DNA of 64,000 bases from Gari tellinella (taxonomy: Eukaryota > Mollusca > Bivalvia > Cardiida > Psammobiidae), in the NCBI GenBank assembly GCA_922989275.2, contig OV277866.1, forward strand, positions 57,651,246 through 57,715,245. The letters are read 5' to 3'. The position numbers and the translations under genes were made by a program. The notes under the pieces were generated by a model. That model made no database searches, was not told the origin of the DNA, and saw only the letters and a program-made list of their open reading frames with translations. This document shows positions 25,101 to 32,279 of the stretch, one piece after another. Position 1 is the stretch's first letter; each line of letters opens with the position of its first letter.

Positions 25101-28100
25101 GTCAGGAAAGCCCTTGCATGGCGAGCTCTAAATAGGATGAAAGCAGTTTGGAGCTCACAAATGTCTCGCGATACAAAGCTTAGCTTCTTCTTCGCAATAG
25201 TCGAGTCTGTATTTCTATATGGCTCTGAATGCTGGACAGTCACTTCTCAACTCAAGAAGTCCCTTGATGGCTGCTACACCAGGATGCTAAGACAAGTTCT
25301 GAACATCAACCCAGGCCAGCACATCAAGAATGACACCCTCTATCGGGACATTCCTAGAGTGACAGACAAGATTGCCTGCCGAAGAATGGGGCTAGCCGGC
25401 CACTGCTACAGACACAAGGCGCTGCCAGCTAGTAATGTGGTGCTGTGGACCCCTAAACATGGGAAACGGAAGCGAGGGCATCCAGGCTTAACCATGGTTA
25501 ATGTCCTGATGCAGGATGCAGGAGCTTGCACAATGCATGACAGAAAGGAAAGATTGGAGGTGCCGGCAACGTGTCCGTCTGCGGACGACCTGATGATGTC
25601 CCATGCAAACAGTGTAGACCCTGATCAGAGGGCTCCTTTAGGAGCCCTATGACCAGGGTCTACACTGTTTGTCATTTTGAAATATATTGTTAAAATCACC
25701 CCTAAATAGTCAATATTGGACTAGACATATTTTGACATAGGAATAGTTCATTTAAAGATTCAGGTGTAAATGAGTTAATATAACGTCAATCCCTGTCTAC
25801 GGTAAGTTTACGTATTACCGTGGAGAAATATTTTATCAATTCCCACTAAACGCAATTACAGTGGAGAAAACGTTATTCTTTCCCAGTAACCGCGTTTACG
25901 TTAAAACTATTATTTCCATTGCAAACAGTTTGGAGCCAGATCAGACGCCGGGTAACCCGGCGTCTGATCAGGCTCAAAACTGTTTGCCATTATGTTAAAC
26001 TTTAATTGTCAGAATTGCCCAAATGTTGTACATTTCTACTTTTTAGCGCTTTGCGTTTGAGTTTCGTTTGTGTTTAAACGGGAAAGAATAACGTTCTCTC
26101 CACTGTATTCTAAAACTTTACTTTCCATTGCAAACATTTAACCCTTTCCCTTATAGAAGCGACTTTTAGCGCATTCATTTTATTCATCCGCCAAAGAAAA
26201 TAGTTCCATTTTATACTGTCATGAATATGTACTATAAGAAATATTTTCTATATACTAGCAGATATTAACTTAAAGTAGGCTAAAAGTAAAGCAGAATGTG
26301 CCTTAGGGCACATTCTGCTTTACTTTCAGCCTGCTTTAATAGGTCACATATCTTAAATACTAGAAACAGGCTATTGGTTAAAGGGTTAAGAACCAGAGCA
26401 GTCGCCGAGTAACCTAGTGTCTGACCAGGCTTCAAACTTTTTGCCACTCAAATGATTTGAATTTTCAGAGAGACAAAAAGTTGAAATTGTTTTATTGAAA
26501 TGTGTCTGCGTTTAATAGTCTTATCCACTGTATATATGACAATTGTAGAAAAGGCTTACAATATTGCGCTGCTCGTTGTTGCTACTATCTTAGATTTCTT
26601 TGTCGAGGTTTCCACTAAGGCCAACTCGCCACCAATGGCCTGACATACTGCTCTAGCCTCGTTGTAAGATACCTTGGTCGTGTAGTGAACGTATTGTAAT
26701 ACTCCACCGACACTTGGGCTTCCTGTAAACAAATAACAAAGACATTACTCTCTATTGCTCTAAATAGGCGTGAAAGTAACTGGAAAAGCATCAGACATGT
26801 GACAAATCATTCTCACTTTGTCTACATGCCTTGACATTCTCAAACCCAAGTTGTTTGTCGGGTGTTTTGTTCAAACCAAATCATCATTTAATAGATCGGC
26901 CTCACATGAGACGACTCACTGATTCTTTGCAATATTACAATCATCAGCAAAACTGGAACAAGTTTTACATAACTAAGTGTAATCACAAAAACTAGACTCA
27001 GGAAACATCTTTAATATCCAAATCGGTCGCCTCGTCTATTTGTGTAAATCAGAATCCAAAAAGAGTACATGTACATCTAGTTGTAATTGCGCGTCGTTCT
27101 CTTATCTTAACCCATTACTCCATAGGTACAGTGGAGAATCTGTTATTTTTTCCCAATAAACGCGTTTACGCTTAAACTATTATTTGCAGTGCAAACAGTT
27201 TGGAGCCAGATCAGACGCCGGGTAACCCGGCGTCTGATCAGGCTCCAAACTGTTTGCCACCAAGATAAACATGAAATATCAGAATTGTCCAAAAGTTGTT
27301 CTTTTCTATGTTTTAGTGCTTTGCGTTTGCGTACGTTTGCGTTTAAACGGGAAAGAATAACAGATTCTCCACTGTATATACATTTTATCGCTATCAATTT
27401 ATTCTTCCACTGAAAAGAATAGTTCTTATTTAAACTTTCAGGAATGTGAATCTTAACAAATGTTTACTCAATAGGCACATAGTTGCCTGAAACAAGCTGA
27501 ATGTTAAGCAGAATGCACATTATGGCACATTCTGCATACTTCCAACCTGCTTTAAGTGGTCACGTATCTTCAATAATAAAGTATTTTTGTTTACTCAGAT
27601 TTAGGCTTGATATCGTCTAGTGGCTGTAAAAGAGAGGTTTTAAAGTATAAACACTTGTAATAACAGTAACAACATATGAATATTAACTTATCCATAAAAC
27701 TTTTAATCGAGCAGTCCAATTTCCTTTTATGTCTAGATCTAGTCCATTTTTAATTATATTAAAAATTGATTTTAACTATATACTGCAAAACGACAAATAG
27801 TGCAGCCACTGCTCAGTGGGCTTCTGAATGTAACCATTGATACAGTGGAGAAAACGTTATTCTTTTCCAATAAACGCGTTTACGCTAAAACTATTATTTC
27901 AGTTGCAAACAGTTTGGAGCCAGATCAGACGCCGGGTAACCCGGCGTCGGATCAGGTTCCAAACTGTTTGCCGCTCAGATTAACATGAACAGTCAAAACT
28001 GTCGACAAGATGTCTTATTTACATTTTATTGCTTTGCGTTTGCGTGTCGTTTCGTTTAAACGGGAAAGAATAACGTTTTCTCCACTGTAAGAGTCTGCAC

Positions 28101-30449
28101 ATTTTACATAAGACACATGGACTCCTACAAGTGAAACTGTTTGTAAAAAACGGGTATACTCGTCGCTAGGGTTGAAAGTGTTAAAGGTCGGATATAGAAA
28201 CTTTCTTATAAATATGTATACATGTAGTTACTGAATATTGAAATTGTTAAATGTGGCATTTTAATAAATATTAAAGCTGTTGACAACCCTTTCGGCGTCG
28301 AAGTCGCATAAAGTCGACTTTGCAAAGAGTTAAGATCCATATCAGACGCCGCGTGACCAGGACCCAAACTATTTTGATGCTCGTTTCGATAGTTCTTAAA
28401 GGCCTAACTCTGGCTCAGCAGGATGTCAATTGGACTGTTGATAACATGGTAGGGTCCCAACATGCTAAATACACAATTGTTACATCATATTACCCAAAGG
28501 CACCCAGATGCTTCATGGTCTAGGGTACTGTGTATTATTCAAGGTATATAAGGGATCTATAGCTGATCCATTTCAACACTGTGATTGTTGTATACATAAT
28601 CACTCAGTTTTGTTCCAGCTCATGTGCTTTGAAATTTGGAACCAGTTTGGATATACAGACATTATTCCGCATCTGATATGGATCCAAACAGTTAACAAAT
28701 AACATTCAACTCACAGTCATATGCATAAGGGTTAATTGCACAGCTATCATCCCTTATATTGGTCAACATCTATCAAAGTACCCTGCTGTGATAGTTGGCT
28801 TGCAATAAGCATCTTTAAGTTATCTCCCAGTATCAAGCTGTGTCGGGGAGGGGGGGGGGGGGGTTAATGCTATGAGAGACTTGATTAACTCCTTTAAGTC
28901 ATACTACAGTCATGGTACATAATTATTCGTCACCCTACGAAATTTTGGCATTTTCAGGGCTGCCATTTCTCCGGACTTTTCCTAAATCTCCGGATTTTCC
29001 CCCAGTTCATGGTAGCTAAAAGCAGGCTGAAAGTAAAGCAGAATGCGACCTAAGGCGCATTCTGCTTTACTTACAGCCTGATTTAAGTAGTCGCATGTCA
29101 ACAAAACAAGAAAAAGGCTATGGGGTAAAGGTACGATTCGTAAAATCGCACTTGAAAAATGCAAATTTGGAAATCTAGGATTTTTCTTGTCAACTTATGG
29201 CAGCCCTGCATTTTTCCTCATATTATTTAACATTGCTGGTGGTTCCACAAAATTGTCGAACACAAAATTGCATCACAGTGTAGGTCAGTTTAAAAGTGAG
29301 GATGGTTACTTTTCAAATATAGATCTATTATCTTCTGTTCGGACCAGAACCTCTATTGCAAAGAGACTTTAGAATATAAAATGGTTGCCATGGTACCAAA
29401 TGAGACAAATAACTAGAATTAAAGATCGTTATAATTTAAAAACATATTCTCCCACACAATAGTATACTTTCAAACCGAAACTATAGAATGTTACAGAAAT
29501 TGTAAATGTTCAAGATTACTGGTCTGCGATAGATGCTATGTGACATCAAGTTAACCTTTTGAATTTTAGAACTGTGTGATTTAACATGAAGTAAAAGAGC
29601 TTAACAATGACATTTTCTTATTCAACTTCTACTAGCATATGTAAGGTGTCCGTTAATTTCATGTAGTTTTACGCAGCCTTCATCTATTGTTACCATGGCA
29701 ACCGAATATTGTGAACATGGTTCAAATTTTGAAAGTATATTCTATAATTAACTAGCAACAGGAATCAAAGAGCCACATGCTCAGATCGAGACTGGAAAAC
29801 ATTTAACGGATACTAGTTCCAACTCTTAAAACCAAACAGAACTCTAATGAAAGTTGTCTACAGTTTTAACTCTTATAAACAGTTGAAAAACTGATATAAA
29901 TAAGCAACTGTTTCACAGAGTAACGATAAGTTATATCCCATGAATGTAAGTCAAGTCTTCCTTTAAAACGTTCTTGCAGAAAACAATATTGAAGCAGACA
30001 ACAATAAGGCAGTGAATGGATAAACACTTCACAATTGATTTGGCTCCGAAAAGGTTAAAACTAAATGTACAGTGGAGAATCTGTTATTCTTTCCCGTTTA
30101 AACGCAAACGTACGCAAACGCAAAGCGCTAAAACGTAGAAAAGAACAACTTTTGGACAATTCTGATATTTCATGTTTATCTTGGTGGCAAACAGTTTGGA
30201 GCCTGATCAGACGCCGGGTTACCCGGCGTCTGATCTGGCTCCAAACTGTTTGCACTGCAAATAATAGTTTTAGCGTAAACGCGTTTATTGGGAAAGAATA
30301 ACAGATTCTCCACTGTACTTACCTGGAGGGTCTACATCATAGAGAGTCGACGACAAATGGCTTGCATGTAATTCACATACTAATAATACAATGATGAGAA
30401 GCACAAGAACCTTACAGACGTTGGTCCAGTTGTCGTATAATCTTTTCAT
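9096..30449 (-). CDS. Gene A: C-type lectin / mucin-stalk membrane protein (4 exons)
   Basis: This is a spliced gene model on the minus strand: exons 30449-30323, 26722-26560, 18384-18179 and 10186-9096. The exon lengths 127+163+206+1091 sum to 1587 nt, which gives 528 residues plus TAA. Order of parts: signal peptide (about 1-30), CTLD (about 45-165), Thr/Pro/Ser-rich stalk with a 13-residue tandem repeat (about 167-424), a short Cys block (C-F-C then C), a helix-like segment rich in Lys/Glu/Leu, the DDRPSAQAIGYVG motif and one membrane segment (about 491-512), then a short tail. The CTLD has five Cys, including an extra W-V-T-D-C. It lacks the EPN/QPD and WND calcium/sugar residues, so sugar binding is doubtful. 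A surface lectin-mucin receptor or glycocalyx protein is inferred. The paralogue is gene B (48083-59984, plus strand). Introns 1-3 are full of MITEs and intron 2 holds a LINE. The stalk-exon acceptor is the weakest junction. Confidence 0.8.
9482..9832 (-). repeat. 39-bp in-frame coding minisatellite
   Basis: Eight units of exactly 39 bp start at 9521, 9560, 9599, 9638, 9677, 9716, 9755 and 9794, with a partial unit before them at 9482. Each encodes PSSSSSTSTTTTS in gene A. Unit 3 (9599) has one Ile replacement; unit 8 is the most diverged. Because 39 is a multiple of three, gain or loss of units keeps the frame. Confidence 0.92.
10560..10735 (+). mobile_element. Right half of a TTAA-5 MITE
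   Basis: ACTTTCAGCCTGATTTAGG and the right end GGAGTAATGGGTTGA match TTAA-5. The left half is missing. Confidence 0.5.
10748..10986. mobile_element. Palindromic MITE, ends GGGCCCGTTTTACTAAAC
   Basis: Arms of about 50 bases (GGGCCCGTTTTACTAAAC, TTACGCAAAATTTTTGCGTA) are mirrored at the right end. The core is GCAAATAGCCAGATCAGAGG with an ACGCGCTTTTAGCGCGT loop. A second copy is at 50957-51197. Confidence 0.85.
11164..11320 (+). repeat. Dispersed-repeat end plus module II hairpin
   Basis: ACGGACGACGACGGACATTG with AAAGCTCACCTTAAGCC is the typical tail of a bivalve dispersed repeat. It is followed by a worn module II hairpin (CAGGTTGAAAGTAAATAGA and mirror). Confidence 0.5.
11886..13256 (+). 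repeat. Long bivalve-type dispersed repeat
   Basis: It starts with the small palindrome AGCTCACTTGAACACAAAG / CTCAATGTGAGCT and ends GTGCAGGTGAGCGATC. Inside, units of roughly 180-200 bases recur (GGGGGTCACAGTTTTACA, TAGTGACATCTTCAAAC, AGCTTAGATATTT). The short frames at 11537-12262 belong to this repeat or to AT-rich flank and look non-coding. Confidence 0.65.
13298..13528. mobile_element. Worn family T element
   Basis: It carries GCAAACAGCTTGAATCCAGATC with a collapsed loop, GCGGCAAGCGAAGTTGTAAG and the right end CGTTGTAGGGAGGGAGTATTG, as in 50080-50442. The left end is disturbed. Confidence 0.5.
14025..14270 (+). mobile_element. Family A MITE
   Basis: Ends CAGTTGAGAATACG and CGTTTTCTCTACTG; right TA kept, left TA lost. 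It has the central hairpin (TTTGGAGCCTGATCAGACGC, loop GGTGTACCC). Confidence 0.85.
14312..14890 (+). mobile_element. Family T element split by a family A MITE
   Basis: The left end CTGTGCTCCTCCTCTACAAC and the core AGATTGAGTCTAGATCACAT / CGGCGTCTGAACTTGATTC belong to family T. It is interrupted at the TA at 14616 by the family A copy 14618-14862. The right end is uncertain. Confidence 0.5.
14618..14862 (+). mobile_element. Family A MITE, AATCTG subtype
   Basis: TA flanks both ends. Ends are CAGTGGAGAATCTG and CAGATTCTCCACTG. The core hairpin is intact. Confidence 0.93.
14935..15181 (+). mobile_element. Family A MITE, AAAACG subtype
   Basis: TA flanks. Ends are CAGTGGAGAAAACG and CGTTGTCCCCACTG. 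The core is present, with minor changes in the right arm (GGCTATAAAC). Confidence 0.9.
15190..15415 (+). mobile_element. Degenerate TTAA-1 MITE
   Basis: CCTAACCCTTTTACATGTAATGCC on the left and GATGCATTGAAGGGATTGAT on the right surround a decayed core (GAGTGTCAAACAGTTTTGG, AGGATCCAAACTGTTTGC). Confidence 0.6.
15528..15765 (+). mobile_element. Decayed family A fragments
   Basis: CAGTGGAAACGACTATTCTG and two worn half-cores (AAACAGTTTAGAGTCAGTTC, AAACAGTTTGGAGCCAGAT) suggest two overlapping broken copies. Confidence 0.5.
15857..16101 (+). mobile_element. Family A MITE
   Basis: TA flanks. Ends are CAGTGGAAAAAAGTTATT and AATGTTTTCTCCACTG. The core has TTTGGATCCTGGTCAGACG on the left arm. Confidence 0.88.
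16140..16330 (+). mobile_element. Degenerate TTAA-type MITE with core
   Basis: GCAGTTTGGATACTGATCAG and CGGCGTCTGATACGGGTTAC form a worn core. The ends are not clear. Confidence 0.45.
16348..16548 (+). mobile_element. TTAA-3 MITE
   Basis: TTAA flanks at 16344-16347 and 16549-16552. Ends are CCCATTTGCGCCCAG and GGGAACAAATTGG. The core is GCAAACAGTGTAGACGCATA with mirror CTACACTGTTTG. Confidence 0.82.
16924..17170 (+). mobile_element. Family A MITE, AAAACG subtype
   Basis: Ends are CAGCTGAGAAAACG and CGTTTTCTCTTCTG; left TA kept, right TA mutated to TT. The core is intact. Confidence 0.9.
17254..17501 (+). mobile_element. Family A MITE, AAAACG subtype
   Basis: TA flanks, ends CAGTGGAGAAAACG and CGTTTTCTCCACTG, near-perfect core (loop CCGGGTTACCCGG). 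Confidence 0.93.
17609..18013 (-). mobile_element. Family A MITE split by a family B element
   Basis: Left part 17609-17652 (CAGTGGAGAAGTTT, ACACGCGTTTACGCTG) and right part 17855-18013 (GGCGTCTGACAAGGCTCC, then GAAACGGGAAAAAATAACTA) are one family A copy. The family B element 17653-17854 is inserted between them. Confidence 0.75.
17653..17854 (+). mobile_element. Family B element lacking module II
   Basis: Ends are CAGGGCTGCCATTTCTCCG and ACTTATGGCAGCCCTG. Flanks ACGCTG and ATGCTG make a 6-bp target duplication with one mismatch. Where 28955-29208 has a hairpin, this copy has only AGCAGGCTGCTTTTAGG. Confidence 0.8.
18179..18384 (-). CDS. Gene A exon 3, second half of C-type lectin domain
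   Basis: The acceptor has a pyrimidine-rich tract ending in ATTTTAG. The donor is GTAAGTAT. The peptide begins DDHLWTGL (the W-x-G-L CTLD core) and continues through WVTDC, DGDWASDKRC, MKNC and MFLCEL, so the remaining conserved Cys are present. Where family members carry EPN and WND, this copy has DGDW and YLFDMK, so canonical calcium-2 ligands are missing. It exits in phase 1 (A), matching CA at the start of the stalk exon. Confidence 0.83.
18458..18676 (-). mobile_element. Family B element with module II remnant
   Basis: Ends CAGGGCTGCCATAAG and ATGGCAGCCCTG are flanked by exact TGAACA repeats (18452-18457 and 18677-18682). Internal CGCATTCTGCTTTACTTTC is half of module II. Confidence 0.85.
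18815..19033 (+). mobile_element. TTAA-3 MITE
   Basis: TTAA at 18811-18814 and 19034-19037. Ends are CCCATTTGTGCCCA and GGGCGTAAATGGG. The core is GACTCTGATCAGACGCCGCA with its mirror. Confidence 0.92.
19155..19375 (+). mobile_element. Degenerate TTAA-4 MITE
   Basis: GGCAAACAGAGCAGAGCTTG, AGAGGGCTCTTTTGGATCCC and the right-end block GTAAAGGACGAGTATGCTC match TTAA-4. Much of the right core arm is gone. Confidence 0.55.
19676..19921 (+). mobile_element. Family A MITE, AATCTG subtype
   Basis: TA flanks, ends CAGTGGAGAATCTG and CAGATTCTCCACTG, intact core. Confidence 0.93.
19930..21580. other. Intron 3/2 region without recognised elements
   Basis: This AT-rich part of the gene A intron between exons 2 and 3 contains no exon, MITE or LINE that I can identify. 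A short inverted motif CCAGTTAAAATAGGGCGGAG lies at about 21188. Confidence 0.4.
21584..21699. mobile_element. Palindromic MITE, ends TTTGCCATTTACGACGG
   Basis: Arms TTTGCCATTTACGACGGTTT and CCGTCATTAACGGCAAA, with CCCATTAGCTTCGCGAGGTA mirrored by CTGCGAAACTAATGGG. ACGAT occurs on both sides. Confidence 0.65.
21700..21965 (+). pseudogene. LINE 3'-end remnant with zinc-knuckle-like motif
   Basis: Broken frames read CNERICLLC, DIENEIHFICARF, DLRVKYIN, then SKFIQLLNSINKH. This R-x-C-x2-C, E-x-H-F-x2-C, L-R pattern is the usual C-terminus of several non-LTR retrotransposon proteins. Stops and at least one frameshift are present. Confidence 0.6.
22412..25777 (+). mobile_element. TTAA-4 MITE split by a LINE
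   Basis: The left end (CAACCCTTGCGACGAGTAAA, CTCGTCATTTACAAAC; about 22412-22460) and the core plus right end (25600-25773, GCAAACAGTGTAGACCCTGA, ATGAGTTAA) are parts of one element type. The LINE fills the gap. Confidence 0.5.
22505..25593 (+). pseudogene. RTE-like non-LTR retrotransposon (LINE), inactivated
   Basis: Coding strand plus. The 5' part (22849-23020) gives the start of an APE endonuclease (GVEILGIQEHRRVH) in another frame, with a deletion. From 23022 one frame carries VCYAPTN, GDLNARLG, WTF and SDHR of the endonuclease, then reverse transcriptase motifs: IPIPKSGDLSKPDNYRGISL, NGFREKRTTAAQILALR, CFIDFKKAFDS, VLQGDILAPYLF and the catalytic LDFADD. A TAA at 25038-25040 stops it. 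The same frame resumes with DFKYLGSWVN, LYGSECWTVT and RMLRQVLNIN. A one-base insertion near 25555 shifts the end. The other frame gives the expected C-terminus RQRVRLRTT and a stop at 25591, followed by a TGATGATG tail as in RTE-type elements. Clade is inferred from motifs. It lies in gene A intron 2, antisense to that gene in orientation. Confidence 0.88.
25859..26105 (-). mobile_element. Family A MITE, AAAACG subtype
   Basis: TA flanks, ends CAGTGGAGAAAACG and CGTTCTCTCCACTG, intact core. A stray left end (CCGTGGAGAAATA, 25816) of another copy lies just before it. Confidence 0.92.
26142..26385 (+). mobile_element. TTAA-5 MITE with module II hairpin
   Basis: TTAA at 26138-26141 and 26386-26389. 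Ends are CCCTTTCCCTTATAG and CTATTGGTTAAAGGG. The centre at about 26275-26338 is the module II hairpin (AAAGTAAAGCAGAATGTGCC and mirror). Confidence 0.85.
26560..26722 (-). CDS. Gene A exon 2, first half of C-type lectin domain
   Basis: The acceptor TTTGTTTACAG lies just upstream of 26722 and the donor GTAAGC follows 26560. The reading includes YVHYTTKVSYNEAR, then AVCQAIGGELALVE, which is the classic start of a CTLD: Tyr/Phe strand, W/Y-x-E-A, the first conserved Cys, then G-G-x-L. It enters in phase 1 and leaves in phase 2 (TT), which exon 3 completes with T to give Phe. Confidence 0.82.
27111..27600 (+). mobile_element. TTAA-5 MITE split by a family A MITE
   Basis: TTAA and CCCATTACTCCATAGG at 27107-27126 are followed at once by the family A copy. 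The rest of TTAA-5, including a worn module II (GCAGAATGCACATTATGGCA), continues from 27377. Its right end is lost. Confidence 0.6.
27129..27374 (-). mobile_element. Family A MITE, AATCTG subtype
   Basis: TA flanks, ends CAGTGGAGAATCTG and CAGATTCTCCACTG, perfect core arms. Confidence 0.93.
27690..28185 (+). mobile_element. TTAA-4 MITE split by a family A MITE
   Basis: The left part has TAGTCCATTTTTAATTATAT and ACAAATAGTGCAGCCACTGC. The right part from 28088 has TATACTCGTCGCTAGGGTTG. The family A copy 27843-28087 sits at a TA between them. Confidence 0.65.
27843..28087 (-). mobile_element. Family A MITE, AAAACG subtype
   Basis: TA flanks, ends CAGTGGAGAAAACG and CGTTTTCTCCACTG, intact core. 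Confidence 0.93.
28284..28390 (+). mobile_element. Left half of a TTAA-2 MITE
   Basis: CCCTTTCGGCGTCGAAGTCGC then AAGATCCATATCAGACGCCG; the right part is missing or decayed. Another worn core lies at 28637-28700. Confidence 0.5.
28846..28864. repeat. Poly-G run
   Basis: A nearly uninterrupted G run with one A. Such runs often have sequencing or assembly length errors. Confidence 0.85.
28955..29208 (+). mobile_element. Family B element carrying module II
   Basis: Ends are CAGGGCTGCCATTTCTCCGG and ACTTATGGCAGCCCTG, flanked by exact CATTTT repeats (28949-28954 and 29209-29214). The hairpin at about 29019-29088 is module II. Confidence 0.92.
29215..29960. other. Gene A intron 1 sequence without recognised features
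   Basis: No exon or repeat family is recognised. The piece CGTTAATTTCATGTAGTTTT and its surroundings look unique. Confidence 0.35.
29960..30056. mobile_element. Right half of a TTAA-2 MITE
   Basis: GAAGCAGACAACAATAAGGC, AATTGATTTGGCTCCGAAAAG and GGTTAA match the right end of 53731-53960. Confidence 0.5.
30070..30315 (+). mobile_element. Family A MITE, AATCTG subtype, next to gene A exon 1 donor
   Basis: TA flanks, ends CAGTGGAGAATCTG and CAGATTCTCCACTG, intact core. Its right TA (30316-30317) overlaps the splice donor of gene A exon 1. Confidence 0.94.
30323..30449 (-). CDS. Gene A exon 1, signal peptide
   Basis: ATG at 30449-30447 opens 42 codons plus one base. The product starts MKRLYDNWTN, followed by a hydrophobic run (VCKVLVLLIIVLLVC) and a plausible cleavage after LHAS. 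The exon ends at a strong donor, G|GTAAGT, in phase 1, which joins the next exon (G + GA = Gly). A TA-flanked family A MITE (30070-30315) begins only a few bases into the intron, and its TA duplication supplies the T at donor position +6. Confidence 0.8.
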
Positions 30450-30497
30450 GTTTTGATTAAATTGTTTCCGATCAAACTAAATACCACAAATCGGTCA

Positions 30498-30504
30498 TAT
30501 TATA
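30498..30504 (-). promoter_or_regulatory. Possible TATA box of gene A
   Basis: TATAATA reads on the minus strand about 50 bases upstream of the exon 1 ATG, inside a small palindrome CGGTTATAATATGACCG. Position fits a core promoter, but AT-rich matches are common here. Confidence 0.3.
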
Positions 30505-30657
30505 ACCGACATTTTGCTGTTTTGTGTCCATACAACTGCACACTGTTAATTGTTATGTTCCGATAGATGTTTGAGTAGTACATGTACAAGTGTACTCTTC
30601 ACATTTACACTGTTTGTAAAAGACGCAAATACACATCACTATGGTACAGTGGGTTAA

Positions 30658-30900
30658 CCAAATACTCCACAGACACGCCTTTTTAACACCTCAAATTTAT
30701 TCCTCCACGGAGGAAAAAGTTCCAATATATACTTTCATGAAAATACGCACCATAAGAAATATATACCATATCCTAGCAGATAGCTTTAAGCAGGCTGAAA
30801 GTAGAGCAGAATGCGCCTTAAGGCGCATTCTACTTTACTTTCAACCTGCTGCAAGTGGTCACATATCTTCAAAATTTGAAAACGGCTAAGGAGTAATGGG
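30658..30900 (+). mobile_element. TTAA-5 MITE with module II
   Basis: TTAA on the left and TTGA on the right. Ends are CCAAATACTCCAC and GGAGTAATGGG. The hairpin GCAGGCTGAAAGTAGAGCAG with its mirror is at 30790-30850. Confidence 0.82.
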
Positions 30901-30904
30901 TTGA

Positions 30905-31480
30905 CGGCCAATCTAAAAATAGTTGAATCAACCATCCTAAAATTAATTTCTCTATTTAACACTTTCACCACCGAAGTCGCACAAAACCGACATTAACAAA
31001 CAGCTTGTATCCAGATCAGACGCCGAGTGACTTCAATATTCAATATTCTACTTTAACCAAATAAGTGCCAAATTCAAATTGTTCTGCCTAGTCTAATTTG
31101 TCTAGTTTAATCCTTTCGCGGTCACATTTGATTATGTTCTTTAACCCTTTCCATGTCAAATTTAATTGTCGTTCTTAATCCTGTCGTCTTTTCGTCCCTT
31201 TACTGTCAATATAGATTCTGCTTAACCCCTTCATCGGCATATCCCAAGTACATACATTTCAATCGACGCCTGATCAATATCAAAATTGAGGTATATTAAC
31301 AGCATGCGAATATTGATATAATAATCATAATTTTCTCCACAAATTAGTATTACAATGCAACACTTGCTGACAAATGGTACTATCAAATAGACCGACTAGG
31401 CATTGCAGTATTAATCGAGGCCCTCGATATACATGGAGCACTTGTAATTGGTTTTTCTTCGAGCGCTGTGGCGCCGTATC
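30905..31480. other. Region upstream of gene A with TTAA-2 fragments
   Basis: TTTCACCACCGAAGTCGCAC and ATCCAGATCAGACGCCGAGT at 30960-31030 are a TTAA-2 piece. No gene is seen. Confidence 0.4.
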
Positions 31481-31481
31481 T

Positions 31482-31680
31482 TAGCCCTTATCCTTCTGAT
31501 CGCGACTTTACTGACTTTTGCAAAACAGTTGCATCCAGATCAGACGCCGTACGTCTGATCGGGATACAAACTGTTTGACACTCGTCTTTACGTTTCTTTA
31601 TTTTAAAATGTATAAATCTAGATTTAAAAAATGTTGCAGACGACAATTTCGAAGTAGACGACTTTGCAGCAGGATAAGGG
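31482..31680 (+). mobile_element. TTAA-type MITE, ends CCCTTATCC
   Basis: Left TTAGCCCTTATCCTTCTG and right AGCAGGATAAGGGTT are inverted. The core is short: GCATCCAGATCAGACGCCG with CGTCTGATCGGGATAC. Confidence 0.7.
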
Positions 31681-31765
31681 TTGTACAGAGCACAACTCAC
31701 GTCGAGTTACATTCGTTGAAAATGAATATACAATGGAAAAGACGTTATTTTCCCCCTTTTAACTC

Positions 31766-32265
31766 TTTCCCACCTAAAAATTCGAACGGACAATTCTAGT
31801 TACCAATTAAGTCTAGTCCATTTTCATTTTTTTAAAAATATAATGCTTTTTTTGCCGATGTATTGCAATATTATAAACAGTGCAGACCCTGCTCAAAGGG
31901 TTCCTTTAGGAGTTCTCTGATACAGTAGCGAAAGCGTTATCCTTTCCCAATAAACGCGTTTACACTAAAACTATTATTTCCATTGCAAACAGTTTGGAGC
32001 AAGATCAGACGCCGGGTAAACCGGCGTCTGATCAGGCTCCAAACTATTTGCCACTCAGAGTTCAATAAATAGTCAGAATTGTCGAAAAGTTATCTTTTTC
32101 TACGTTTTAGCACAATGCGTTTGCGTTTCGTTTGCGTTTAAACGGGAAAGAATAACGTTTTCTCCACTGTATTGCTATTTACTGTTTGCATAGGACAAGT
32201 GAACTCTTCTCATGACTGTTTGTTAAAATGATGCATTTATGCATGACTAGGGTTCAAAGTGTTCG
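31766..32265 (+). mobile_element. TTAA-4 MITE split by a family A MITE
   Basis: Left part 31766-31920 has TCTAGTCCATTTTC and ACAGTGCAGACCCTGCTC. Right part from 32172 has CTGTTTGCATAGGACAAGTG and ATGACTAGGG. The family A copy 31923-32169 is between them at a TA. Confidence 0.65.
31923..32169 (-). mobile_element. Family A MITE, AAAACG subtype
   Basis: TA flanks, ends CAGTAGCGAAAGCG and CGTTTTCTCCACTG, core intact except single changes. Confidence 0.9.
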
Positions 32266-32279
32266 AGGCAAACGGAGTA

